A DNA stretch of 64,000 nt from Lobosporangium transversale (GCF_002105155.1 NW_019029043.1:62001-126000); one strand, 5' to 3'. Shown: positions 46,001 to 55,981, counted from the first letter of the stretch. Numbers and translations: made by a program. The notes: generated by a model from the sequence alone, not told the origin.

Positions 46001-46750
46001 AGAGCGAATCAGAATAAGCACATGCTTTAACTCTATCTCATTTTATAATTGAAAAACGTGCGATCTTTACCTCCCAATGCTGCTGGTATCGGATGTAAGT
46101 CTTCTTAGTGCTATCTGCAAGCTGATGGCGACGCTGTTCTTCAGTGTTTACTTGGGCTTCAAACTCCTTGACTCTCAAGACATTTAGTCTCTGGATTTGT
46201 TCCTCGCTTTGTAAATGGGGAGTGACTACCTGAGAAGAGCTTGTTCCTGAGTATGAAACTACTGTATCAGCTTGAGCCTTTCGTTTCCGTGACCGGCTCT
46301 GTGTAGCCTGTCGCGAAGCTGGTAATGAAGATGGTAATGAGGCTAGTAATGAAGATGGTAATGAGGCTGGTAATGAAGCTGGTAGAATAGTGCTTGCTAA
46401 TGATAAAAGAGAAAATGAAATTTCTTCAGAATGAGGTTGATCAATGGACATGGAGATTCATTTACCTCGAATTAACTTAAGTGCTTTACTTGGGCAAAGG
46501 CTTCCCGCGGAGGGAGCTGAAGAATAGCTTTCAGACGAGTCCGCAAGAATACCACTGTCTCTCCTTTCGGCAGCGCTCATGAAGGTAGAATGAAGAATGG
46601 TGGTAAGGTAAGGTGTTTTGGGCGAATTTTTTTTTTTAAGTTCTTTCGAATGGCTTAGGGACAGTATTTTTGTAGGAAATTGCCAGTCATGCCCGGGTAA
46701 TTTTTTTCATATCGATAAATATATTTCTTATTCATTTCAATTCAATCGGC
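43020..46750 (-). mobile_element. Crypton element inserted in array unit 2
   Basis: Homology to unit 1 (40250-40340) is interrupted between ~43000 and ~46760, and the interrupted interval contains a tyrosine-recombinase gene. Cryptons move by tyrosine recombinase, have no terminal inverted repeats and make only very short target duplications. Boundaries can therefore be placed only to within tens of bases. Left flank and right flank both match one another's continuation in unit 1, which supports a single insertion. Confidence 0.7.
43463..46580 (-). CDS. Crypton tyrosine recombinase, 4 exons, 953 aa
   Basis: Exons: 46580-46466, 46396-46071, 45969-45202 and 45115-43463. All are GT-AG and in phase. 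Residues ~45-75 hold short ASLPASLPSS repeats. A core-binding region follows (DSTKKTYIRYQQHWEAWCTR). The tyrosine-recombinase catalytic set is complete: R329 (MMTRGENMRKATLADI), K368 (LQGKVNRDGK), H461-x-x-R464 (THYHRGAGA), H486 (HAHWSMN) and Y496 (LMTHYLDL). A Gln-rich region (~735-835) precedes a C-terminal GCR1_C-like DNA-binding domain (~883-938: LREHWNEWFYGHNDYPSIWR ... GRSWRASNSARRY). That combination is characteristic of Crypton recombinases. It would excise and integrate the element through a circular intermediate in the nucleus. No frame damage is seen. Confidence 0.92.
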
Positions 46751-46759
46751 GGACTTTAT

Positions 46760-47400
46760 ATAATTTTTTTTAGAAAACACCTTCACAGGATATTGAAATC
46801 ATGCACCTGATGCCTACACAGGTGATAAATTAGTGCCTATTCATGGACACTTTTGCCCGTAAATTGTTTTTTTTTTTTTTTTTTTAGAGAAAACTAATCA
46901 ACTAAATGTTCTCAATCAGCGGCCTATCACAGTCCAAGTGATAAATCGAAGAGCTTTCGTTGACAAAGCCACCAACGTCCGTAGCACATTAAGCGACCAT
47001 GTTACCAAGAAAGCGTTAGGCCAAAAGACAAAAGACTGACAAGGCGCAGAAGACAGGGCCCATAGCAGGAGGTTGCATAACAAGGAGGCAATCAAAGCAT
47101 TGAGGTCATCAAGACTGCGACCTCAGTAACAGCAGAAACAGGGACATTAGAAACAATAAAAATAAAAATAGAAAAAACATCAGTGCACCAGTAACCAGAA
47201 CTAATAACAGCAATAGCAATAGTATGAACCACAGTCTTATGCTAAAAAGCGAATGGTTTAATCATAGGTATACCCAGGATGGTGGTATTTTCCAAGTGAG
47301 AGAGCAAAGCGCCAGCTTCAATGTACTCATCACATAGACTCGTATTGGGTTCGAAATATGGTGTCTCGAGGCCATTGCCAAGTACGTCTCTCTCTCTCTG
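46760..47400 (+). pseudogene. Decayed partner-gene remnant, array unit 2
   Basis: Plus-strand DNA from ~46760 aligns by eye with 40260-40960 of unit 1: CTAATCAACTA near 46890, TACCAAGAAAGCGTTAGGCC, then GCAGAAACAGGGACATTAGA, and finally TTTTCCAAGTGAGAGAGCAA. Stops occur in all frames. It shows the same gene in a more advanced state of decay, now placed just upstream of array member 2. Confidence 0.65.
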
Positions 47401-47660
47401 CTGGGCTGTGCACCACTATTAGAACATTAATGATAGCAAAATAACAGAAGATCAGATGCACCACTTTCCAATGTGAAGGTCTTCGCCACCCCTTGTGGGT
47501 ATAAAATAAAATCCACATCTGTTCTCTCTTCCACGCACATGCTTTTCTCCTCAACATTCGACTACACCCTCACACTCTTTTTCCCCATTTCTCTAGATAT
47601 ACTCACCGAAGCGTCCTTCTTCCTGATAAAACGTGCCAGCCTATTGATACTGATAGTACT

Positions 47661-48242
47661 ATGGCTTCTATAACGGTGACAAGAATGGGGCAGACTGATG
47701 ACTTGGACAACTGCCGAACACGAGGCAGCAGTAATCCAAGAGAGCAATCCAATCCTAATAGCCAGAACTATAATGAAAGTCCGAAATCAGAAGAGTCTGA
47801 TATGAAGCAGTTGATCGATGCCCTGGAGGAGTGCAGCTTCCAAGTAACCCAAGTAACCCAAGTAACCCAAGTAACCCCAGTAACCCAAGTGGGATGTCCG
47901 ATTTGCAAGGAGGATAAGAACCTCAACAAGCGTGACATCGTGCTGGAATTCTGTGAAGACCATGCCCGCCTCCGATGCCGTGGTAAAAATATAACAACAG
48001 AAAAGAAAGAACGCTGCCTTAAATTTTGTTCACCAAAAAAGTTAGGCAAAGATAAGGAGTGGTATTGCCCCCAACATGATCCTTGGAATGACCACCATAG
48101 ATGCCATGCATATGCCAAAACCAAAAAAAGACAATGCGGTGTTACATGCACACCAGAACAATACCACGAACACCCCGATCGTGAAAAACCCATTCCTATT
48201 TGCAATACCCACTGGGATAATGGAGCAAAGTTGGTCAAGTGA
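47661..48242 (+). CDS. Cys/His finger protein, array member 2, 193 aa
   Basis: Single exon. It is the shortest paralogue: the N-terminal repeat region is reduced to ~60 residues with a PKSEESDMKQLIDALEECSF block. Residues ~61-76 are a run of VTQ triplets encoded by a 9-bp tandem repeat. The three C-terminal units are intact: CPIC...FCEDH (~79-102), RCRGKNITTEKKERC...EWYCPQH (~104-138) and RCHAYAKTKKRQCGVTC...ICNTH (~146-184). The loops differ more from the other three paralogues than those do from each other. The start is supported by the conserved leader (CTATTGATACTGATAGTACT before ATG) and by MASxT. Function is unknown; a zinc-binding adaptor or nucleic-acid role is only an inference. Confidence 0.82.
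   Translation: MASITVTRMGQTDDLDNCRTRGSSNPREQSNPNSQNYNESPKSEESDMKQLIDALEECSFQVTQVTQVTQVTPVTQVGCPICKEDKNLNKRDIVLEFCEDHARLRCRGKNITTEKKERCLKFCSPKKLGKDKEWYCPQHDPWNDHHRCHAYAKTKKRQCGVTCTPEQYHEHPDREKPIPICNTHWDNGAKLVK
47841..47889 (+). repeat. 9-bp coding minisatellite (CAAGTAACC)
   Basis: About five tandem units of CAAGTAACC, one with a single-base change, lie in frame and encode VTQ triplets at the junction of the N-terminal region and the first finger of array member 2. Confidence 0.9.
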
Positions 48243-49019
48243 ATTGTACCAATCACGTGCATCCCCAACTTCTATGACAAAGGTAGACATACGGGCTCTT
48301 ACAGTCACCACAAATTATAGCAGATATCTCTTGAACACCTCATTGACATATATAAATACCTTCATAAAAAATGACGCGTTTATGTCACCTAAAACTACAA
48401 ATGTGTTCCATCTTTTACGCTCAAAGCTATATATCCAAGAAAAATACCTAACTTCAGTGGTCTTTCTCTCATCCATTCATTCCATACACGAAAGTTTAAC
48501 GTCGTTCGTCAATCTTCCTCGACTTCATAGTTTGGTCAATTGTTTTTAAAAAGTGGGGGAGGAGGAGGAACAATACTATGCTACGTTACTCATATAATAG
48601 ATGGTTGAGTAAATCAAAAAGCCATCTTACAACGTATTCGAAAAGAGAAATAAAAATAAAAAAATAAAAAAATCAAAAGAAGTATCATCTTCACCTATCC
48701 AATTTTTTCTCCTCATGAGTTATCTAGTGTCCAGCAAAACTCCAACTCTTCAAGCCGAAAAAGCAATCTGGTCCCGATATAGAGGGCCATGGCTTGATGA
48801 AGCTTTTTAACTTACTCCCGCTGATCTCACATTTGTTTTAGAAACCCTCTGACCGGCACTGAGAGCGCTCATGAGCAATCTAAGCTGGAATCAAAGCACA
48901 TTTCCTTCCATAATAGCGTCCACTGGCACTTCATCGCTTTTAATGTTCGCTTGTCTTTAAGAAGAAGAAGAAAAAAAAAAAAAAAAAAAAAAAAAAAGAG
49001 AGAGAGAGAGAAAGAAAAA
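48243..49019. other. Inter-unit spacer in the array
   Basis: The first ~50 bp (ATCACGTGCATCCCCAACTT) resemble 43006-43040 downstream of array member 1. The rest shows no supported gene. It ends with an A-rich and GA-repeat block at ~48966-49014. A short protein-like frame at 48716-48820 (MSYLVSSKTPTLQAEKAIWS) stops early and has no partner. Confidence 0.4.
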
Positions 49020-49560
49020 GGAAAGGAAAACCGAAACTACATGTTCTCAACAGCCTATCAGAGCGCTAAGAGTCTATCATCAAGAGATAACTCCCTTCCC
49101 AATATCGAAAACTGAATCCAAGCATTCATCTCCAGAGCCACCAATGCCCGTAGCACGCCAGGCAGTCATACTACCAAGGAAGAAGCAGGGAGAGCATTAA
49201 GCCAAGAGGAGAAAGACTGACAAGGCAGAGAAGGCAAGCGCCTTAGCAGTAGATTGGGCAGCAAAGGAAGCAACCAAAGGCATTGAAGGCGCCAAGGTTG
49301 TGATTTCAGTATTAGCAGAAATTGTGGAAGCATCAGAAGTAATAGAAGAAGAAAAAGAAAACACCAACACCGGTAATCAGGACTAGTAACAGTGGCAGCA
49401 GCAGCAATAGTATGAACCATATCCTTGTAAAAAATCAACCACAGGATAAGTCCTAGACTGTGATATTCTTCAAGTGAGAAAGCGAAGCGTCAGCCTCAAA
49501 GAGGTCATCATAGAAGCCCACAACAGAACATTAATAAAAGATCACGTTGCTATCTAGTCC
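49020..49560 (+). pseudogene. Decayed partner-gene remnant, array unit 3
   Basis: Sequence from ACATGTTCTCAACAGCCTAT through GAGAAGGCAAGCGCC and CAAGTGAGAAAGCGAAGCGT matches unit 1 (40410-40900) and unit 2 (46890-47320) block by block, with stops throughout. Its order and spacing relative to the following finger gene are the same as in units 1 and 2. Confidence 0.65.
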
Positions 49561-49760
49561 ATACGATGTTTCTCCTTTCCTTGGTGCTTCCAATCTCCAA
49601 ACTGAAGATTCCCACCCCCCTTTGAGGGCGTAAAAACAGACCTAATTTGCTCTCTTCCACTCACACTCTTTTCTCTTTGACCACTCCCCCGACGCATACT
49701 TTTTTCTCCACTCTATGATACACTCACTGAAGCTTCCTTCCCCTTGATACTGACGATATT

Positions 49761-50477
49761 ATGGCTTCCACAACGGCCGCAACAAGGAGACAGACTAATA
49801 CCTTGAACCATCATAAGCCATTTGATCTCCGAACAACAGGAGGCAGCACCAGCTCCAAGTCATACCGTGGTACGCCTCAGCAAAACCCTCATCTGGAGCA
49901 AATCCCACAATTTATTGATGCTGATGAAAGCATGAGTTCTTCGATGAGGACAAAGGGGCAGACTAGCCCTAATAGTCTAGCCTACAGTAGATATCCGGAG
50001 TCAGAAGAAGATGACTTGATACAGCTAACTAATGACTTGAACTCACTCAAAATTCGAATATCAAAGTGCACCAGAGCCCAGACATATCAGCAAGGCCTTA
50101 ATGTGGATGCCACTATTGAAAGGGTAGACTTATTAACGCCTTTATGTCTGGTTTGCAGTAAGAATATTAAAATCGACAATCGTTTCAGCAGTGGCAACGT
50201 TGAAGGCACGCAACACTACTGCGAAAACCACAATCCAAATCGCCTATGTCATGGTACAAACAAAGACGGTACACCTTGCAGAAAGTCTACTCCGAATAGA
50301 GAGTTGATTAAAGGTGGTGTTGAGTGGTATTGCTTTCAACATAATCCCGCCAATGATCACCTTCAATGTCTTGGGAGAGTCGTAAAGGGAAAAAGATGCG
50401 AGATTAGATGCTCTAAATCAGAAATTCGCCTAGGCAACAAACCTTACTGTAATAAGCACTTTAGTCAGTATAAATAA
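49761..50477 (+). CDS. Cys/His finger protein, array member 3, 238 aa
   Basis: Single exon. Residues ~1-130 hold about one and a half of the ~75-residue N-terminal repeats (QNPHLEQIPQFID, RTKGQTSPNSLAYSRYPE, DDLIQLTNDLNSL). All three finger units are intact: CLVC...HYCENH (~131-159), LCHGTNKDGTPCRK...EWYCFQH (~164-196) and QCLGRVVKGKRCEIRC...YCNKH (~204-233). The second unit, CHGTNKDGTPCRK...WYCxxH, is the one that most resembles the DUF5763-type module. The leader before ATG keeps CCTTGATACTGACGATATT. Spacing to the upstream decayed partner copy is as in the other units. Confidence 0.85.
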   Translation: MASTTAATRRQTNTLNHHKPFDLRTTGGSTSSKSYRGTPQQNPHLEQIPQFIDADESMSSSMRTKGQTSPNSLAYSRYPESEEDDLIQLTNDLNSLKIRISKCTRAQTYQQGLNVDATIERVDLLTPLCLVCSKNIKIDNRFSSGNVEGTQHYCENHNPNRLCHGTNKDGTPCRKSTPNRELIKGGVEWYCFQHNPANDHLQCLGRVVKGKRCEIRCSKSEIRLGNKPYCNKHFSQYK

Positions 50478-50909
50478 AAAAAAATCGGTTAGTCTGGTGT
50501 GGTCGTGTACGAAGGATCGATTTTACTTGCATGCCTTTGTTGAAAGCTTTTGTTCCTTGCCAAGTAGAATAGTCAAAAAAGCATCGGCAACAGCAATAGT
50601 ATGGATGTACTTTAGTCTTGTGCCTTAAAGCAAATAGCCACAGGATACGTCCTGGATGGCGCCAATGTCAAAGAACTCCTCATGTGAACCTACATTGGGT
50701 CCGTAGGATGATATTGAAGCCATTATCGAGCACAGCTCTTTATGCAGATCCATCAAGACTTTGTTGATTAGGTATTATTCTTGATAAATTGATCCCCTGA
50801 AAAACGTATTTGTGTAATTTTCTCACCCCTTTGGACAAAACCCTCATTCGTATTCTCTCCGATACACACATATTCTTTCCTCCTCAAATACTCAGACAAC
50901 TCCTCAACT

Positions 50910-50941
<32 letters not shown>

Positions 50942-51029
50942 CGCTTCTCCAAACATCCTCATTGGAGTGACTTTTTTTTTTCTGAGAATAATCGCACCAG
51001 CCTATTAGCCTATTGATACTAACGGCACT
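50478..51029 (+). pseudogene. Decayed partner-gene remnant and leader, array unit 4
   Basis: Only short blocks remain: GTGTACGAAGGATC near 50505 (compare 42790), GCCACAGGATACGTCCTGGA near 50637 and CAAAGAACTCCTCATGTGAA near 50669 (compare 40840-40905). A T32 run at ~50910-50941 and the conserved pre-ATG leader (TTGATACTAACGGCACT) follow. It is the most reduced copy of the upstream gene. Confidence 0.6.
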
Positions 51030-51968
51030 ATGGCTTCTATGGCGAGGATAACAAGGAGATGGATTAATAGCTTTGGCCACCATGAACCATCCTTTTTCCG
51101 GACAACAGGAGGCAGCACCATTTCCGGGCCATACCGTTGTTGGACTCAGCGAAATCGTCATCTGAGCCAAACTAGCCAATTGTTTGATACTGACGGGAGT
51201 ATAGCAAAGGGGAAGTCCAAAAGCTCCCGCGATCATGCACACGCAGATCTCAGGGCGAACGATCCGGTTCAGGCGACTAATAATATGGGGCTCTCCAACA
51301 TTCAAGCAGTGGAAGACAGTACTAGCTCCAAACTATGCCGTCTGACATCTTGGCAAGGACATCATCTGGAACAAAATCATCAGTCTATTGATGCTGTCGA
51401 ATCTATAGATTCTTCGGCGAGGACATGGGAACGGCCTAATCCTACTAGCTTAAACTACAATAGACATCCAAAACCAGAGGAGGATGGCCTGATACAGCTG
51501 ACTGGCGACATGGAATCACTCACTATCCGGGTAACAAGGTGTAGTTCCAAGCCCAAGTCGAACTATCACACGCACCAGCAAAGCCATAATGTGAATACCG
51601 CTGGACAGGTGATAAACTTATTGACATCTCGATCCATGGTGTGCAATAAGGATATGAAAATCGACAGGTATGCCAATAGTGGTAACGCCAAAGGTACGCA
51701 ATATCACTACGGAAAGCATGTCTCTCGTTACCGATGTCATGGTTTGACAGGCAAGGGTAGACGCTGCAGAATCCTTTCTCCGAAGAAAAGGTTGATCAAA
51801 GATGGGCTTGAGTGGTATTGCTTTCAACATGATCCTAGTAATCGTCACCTTCGATGCCAGATGAATATCAAAAGCAAAGGAAGACAATGCAAGATTATTT
51901 GCTCCGGATCAGAAATCCGCGCTGATGGTGTACCTATTTGCAATAACCACTTCAAACTAAAAAAATAA
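51030..51968 (+). CDS. Cys/His finger protein, array member 4, 312 aa
   Basis: Single exon. Residues ~1-205 hold about two and a half N-terminal repeats (RNRHLSQTSQLFDTDG, KGKSKSSRDHAH, QGHHLEQNHQSIDAV, PKPEEDGLIQLTGDMESLTI). The second and third fingers are intact: RCHGLTGKGRRC...EWYCFQH and RCQMNIKSKGRQCKIIC...ICNNH. The first is damaged: CxxC has become SMVC and YYCENH has become YHYGKH, so two of its expected ligands are gone. The third finger and tail are nearly identical in protein sequence to array member 1, suggesting a recent duplication or conversion between these two. The function is unknown. Confidence 0.85.
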   Translation: MASMARITRRWINSFGHHEPSFFRTTGGSTISGPYRCWTQRNRHLSQTSQLFDTDGSIAKGKSKSSRDHAHADLRANDPVQATNNMGLSNIQAVEDSTSSKLCRLTSWQGHHLEQNHQSIDAVESIDSSARTWERPNPTSLNYNRHPKPEEDGLIQLTGDMESLTIRVTRCSSKPKSNYHTHQQSHNVNTAGQVINLLTSRSMVCNKDMKIDRYANSGNAKGTQYHYGKHVSRYRCHGLTGKGRRCRILSPKKRLIKDGLEWYCFQHDPSNRHLRCQMNIKSKGRQCKIICSGSEIRADGVPICNNHFKLKK

Positions 51969-53107
51969 AACATTTCTGCGTTGCTATGTTCCGACTGCCC
52001 AACAGAGTCTCATACTTGTCGATCTGTCCCAAATAAAGCAAAATTTAGACCCCACTCCCTGTTCTAATATGAGCAATTGTTTGCTGTTGCCAAGGTAAAA
52101 TACCTATTGTCGACAGACATATGCTTGTTGTGTGGCATGCATTTATGAGAACAATGTCAATTCTTATGCTCACTTCACTTCCAATCCAACGCTTGCTTTC
52201 ATAGCCTGTTTATTACACAATGTGCTCAAATATTAGGTTCCAAATATATATATAAACTGTTAAAATAAAAGATGATCCTGCGTTCTGAAAGTATGAGTCC
52301 GGCCTTACAGAATAGTCGCTCGCATTGAGGTGATGTGAATTGAATGCATAGATATGAGCGCGCGAGACGGAGCAAGATGATGCAAAAGAGAAACGATAAA
52401 TAATGCAGATAAATAAGGGAAGATTAATGGATCCGATAAAGGTATACAGTATTTTATTTATATATATTTACATTATAGACGCGTTTAAGGCCTGTTTGCT
52501 TCCATAAGAGCATTTGCTGGTTACTACTTTATCGCTTTTTGATGCTAGCTCGCCTTTAGTGCTATGAGAGATATTGACATCATTGTCACTCAATAGGCAA
52601 CAAAAGAAGAACAAAGGATCAACAAACAGCCGACTAAGGTGCTCATGACACTGGGTCAGACTTCAATTAGTTCAACTTGGTTCATGTCATTTTTTTTATT
52701 TTATTTTATTTTATTTTATTTTTTTTATGACCTCTTGATTACATTAGAATGAAAGTAGCGGCGTACTTTTACCTCCAGTTTTGACCAGTAAGATGTAGAT
52801 TATGTGCCCCCGTAATAACAATAGAATGATGGATTAGAGAGAGAAAGAGAGAGAATAAGCAAAGTGGACAGATTTGTAACCCTGGGAAGAATGCGTTGGC
52901 TGCAGAAGAGTGTCAATTTGTTTGTGTTTGTGTGTGGCATTTGATTTGAGCACATGTTTTTGCCGTTTGTCGTGTGTGCTGGAACAGAAATTTCTATTGG
53001 AGAAGAGTGACCAATGGGCCTGTCTTTATCAAATCAGTAAACTTTACTTGGACTGCTCAAGTCAAGTGAGAGAGGAACCCTAAAAAACAAAAAAAAATTT
53101 GATTATC

Positions 53108-53138
<31 letters not shown>

Positions 53139-53686
53139 TGGATGCTGGTTATGGAAATAGTCCCTGTTCAATCAAGGTTACAGATGGATGTGATGCATGT
53201 TTGTTGAAACGGTCATGGATGACTTACTCCACAAACACAGCATTCGATACAAATATGAACCAGCTTTTTTTCTTTTTTCTTCTTTTTCTTTTACTTCTTT
53301 TCTTCACTTCATTCATTCATTCCTTTCTTCCCCTCCCCTTTCCTCTCCCTTGCCTTGCCTTGTCCTGTCTTGTCTTGACTTGCTTTGTCTTGTCCTGTTC
53401 TAACTTGCTCTGTCCTCTCAAGTCCTACTCTCCTCTCTTCTTTTCTTCTTCATTCTTCACTTTCCACTCTCCTCACAAACAAACTCTTTGTTTCCAGTCT
53501 TTTACACAGACAAAAGAAAAAAGAAATAGCATAGTGTAAAAAGACAACAGCAGCAGGACCAACAGAAGCAACAGCTTTAGTAGTCCAGACATTTAGTTCT
53601 TTTATTATATCATGGTCCTCCACACAGTATTTTTCTGGCTTGCCAGACAAACGACGGATTCCACATCAACAATAGCAACTACTGCA
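51969..53686. other. Intergenic, no gene seen; C/T-rich leader before the PQ-loop gene
   Basis: About 1.7 kb. It holds a TTTTA pentanucleotide tract (52690-52727), a GA-rich tract near 52836, a T27 run at ~53109-53135 and a long pyrimidine-rich stretch (53265-53470), probably promoter and leader of the next gene. An in-frame ATG at 53612 could extend that gene by 25 residues. Confidence 0.45.
52690..52727 (+). repeat. TTTTA pentanucleotide microsatellite
   Basis: Tandem ATTTT units interrupted by two longer T runs. Confidence 0.85.
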
Positions 53687-55441
53687 ATGGATGCCCAATC
53701 TTCATCCACACTCGCTACGCTCTCCAGCATTACAGGCATGCTTTCCATCATCTGTTGGTTTATCGTCTTTACTCCGTAAGTGAAAATGGTTTAAAAAAAA
53801 TAATTCTATCCCAATGTGCTCCTTCATCTTCTTCGTCATGAATGAGATCATGCACATCAAGAAGTCTTTGATATATCACTGATCAATTTTTATTTATTTA
53901 TAAAAATCTAGACAAATCTGGATCAACTACAAGAGGCAATCAGGAGAGTCTCTTTCATTACCCTTCCTATACATTTGGCTTCTTGGAGATCTCTTTAATG
54001 TTGCTGGAGTCACTTTGGATAACTTACTCTTGACCATGGTAATGATGAAGAAATTGGGAAATTGAGACAAGAAAAAGAGGGGGGGGAGGAAGAGAAATAA
54101 AGGAAAAGGAAAAGAAAAAAAAAAAAAGGAGCAAGGCCATATTCGCATGCAACCCTTTCCTTTGTGCTTTGAACCTCCCCAGGAGTAAAAAGGAAACATT
54201 ATTATTTCAATACATCTCACATGCATCATCTTTTTTTTTTTTTTTTTTTTTTTTTTAATTATCCCCTACAGAGGATTCTGGCTTGGTACTACACAATTGC
54301 CGATGTAAGTAAAATAATCATTAATGTCACACGACCAATTTCTTTTTTGTATTTTTTGTGTGACCCAGCAAAAATCGATCGTTTTTTTTTTTTTTTTTAC
54401 TCAACCTCTGGATCTTTTTTTTTTTCTTATTTTTTTTATTTGATCTTTTCTCGATAGATTGTTTTGATCATGCAAGTCTATTATTATAGAAGAAAGGCTC
54501 GTTTGGCGTCTTCATCTACTAACAGGCGCTGTACTGGAGATGACAACCAAGACTCAGACTCTAGCTCGGACGAATCATCAGATTCAGAGTCACATGTTCC
54601 TGATGAAGAATCTGCACTCTTGGGCAAACAGATCGCTTCTCCCATCAATCACCACAACAACAACAACAACAATAACAATAACAGCAACAATAATAATAGT
54701 AGTAACAATTACTCTAGCATTCCTGCCAATTCTTCTACACATCATTCTATGGATCATCGTCATCGTCATCATCATCATCAGCAAAGTCTTTGTGGACGTG
54801 TAAGAATGTTCTTCAGAAGACGTCGTGTCCGTCAATGTCTCGTGGTCTTACTCCCAACAATGGCTACCGCATTCTTCGTCTGGGCTTTCTTTGAGTACCG
54901 TCGTTGTGTCCTTCAGGGTGAAATTGGCCATGGATACCAGATTCTTCAGGAGGATGGATCAGTTGATGAATGGTGGAGTTGGGTCAAATGCAGTGGAGGA
55001 CACAAGATGCCCCCAGCGCCTGAGCATGGAGCTACAGAATTCCAAATCCTTGGTCACCACGATAGCGACAGCAATGGCAATGATGGCAACAGTGATCATG
55101 ACAAGAGCTGGCTTCCTATCTTCTTGGGTTGGAGTTGTGCTATCCTCTATTGGGGCTCTCGTATCCCACAACTCTACAAGAATTGGGTCCTTCAATCCTG
55201 TGAGGGTCTCTCCATCATGATGTTCACGTTCACGGTCCTTGGCAATGTTCTCTTCGTGGCCAGTATCCTTTTGAACTCATTAGATCCCGACTATTTGTAC
55301 CGCAATATGCCCTGGTGGCTTGGATCCTGTGGCACCTTGATCTTTGACATTATGATCTTTTGTCAGTTCTATCTTTACAAGGATAACTCGCCTTCAACAA
55401 CCTCTCACAAGGATATGGAGAATGAGGAGATCCAGGCATAA
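53687..55441 (+). CDS. PQ-loop vacuolar/lysosomal cationic amino-acid transporter (YPQ/PQLC2 type), 4 exons, 410 aa
   Basis: Exons: 53687-53775, 53912-54038, 54272-54304 and 54458-55441. All are GT-AG and in phase. The two PQ-loop repeats are clear: the first reads CWFIVFTPQIWINYKRQSGE with SLSLPFLYIWLLGDLFN, the second reads YWGSRIPQLYKNWVLQSCEG with LSIMMFTFTVLGN. About seven membrane helices are visible. A long Ser/Asp/Asn/His-rich loop (~95-200) separates the two halves. Yeast Ypq1-3 and human PQLC2 export lysine and arginine from the vacuole or lysosome; the same role is likely here. The PQ dipeptide of repeat 1 is created across the first exon junction. An acidic dileucine-like DEESALLG lies in the loop and could direct vacuolar sorting. 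An in-frame ATG at 53612 is a weaker alternative start. Confidence 0.92.
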
Positions 55442-55981
55442 GAGAGAGAGAAAAAAAAAAACTACAGCTTTTTTTTTTTTTTTTTTTCCTTGTAAACATT
55501 TGCAGATATAGATGATATTCACGACTTGTAAAATAAACTCATACCATCAACATCAAAACATGAACAGTTTTTTTTTTTTTTTTTTTTTTTAATTTGAAAA
55601 AAGTTCAAGATGGAATAATATAGTAACAAGGTGAAATAAAAAATAAGAAGAAAAAAGGGCGACATCTTTCAGTATTAACTAATAACTATATAAAGCCAGG
55701 AATAAAGCCAGGAAATGGGTGGGGTAGGGTGGGGGGGGGCAGGAGTCTCTCTCTCTTTCTTTCTTTCTTTTTTTTCTTTTTTTCTTTTTTTTTTTCTTTC
55801 TTCTTTACTTTCTTTTCAATCCCCCATCTGTACAGGGCTTCTTTTTTTTTTTTTTTTTTTTTTTTGTTGTTGTTGTAGTTGTTGTTGTTGAATAATAAAG
55901 GGTTTTTTTTTCTGTCATAAAGAATGGTACATAAACTAAAAAAAAAAAGGACATCGGAACTTTTTTTTTTTTTTTTTTCCC
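55442..55981. other. Convergent 3' region with homopolymers
   Basis: Two genes end towards each other here. It holds AATAAA-type signals (~55530 on the plus strand), T-runs at ~55471-55487, 55569-55590, 55843-55865 and 55960-55978, a G9 run near 55731 and a TTG triplet repeat near 55866-55890. No gene is supported. Confidence 0.5.

Noticed and set aside
39744-51968. CRISPR-like or satellite explanation for the repeated DNA in the array
   Set aside because: The repeats are kilobase-scale gene duplications with open frames. There are no short regularly spaced repeats with unique spacers.
53612-53686. In-frame upstream ATG that would extend the PQ-loop protein by 25 residues
   Set aside because: PQ-loop proteins normally begin shortly before the first helix, as from the ATG at 53687. 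The extension is not excluded, only less likely.
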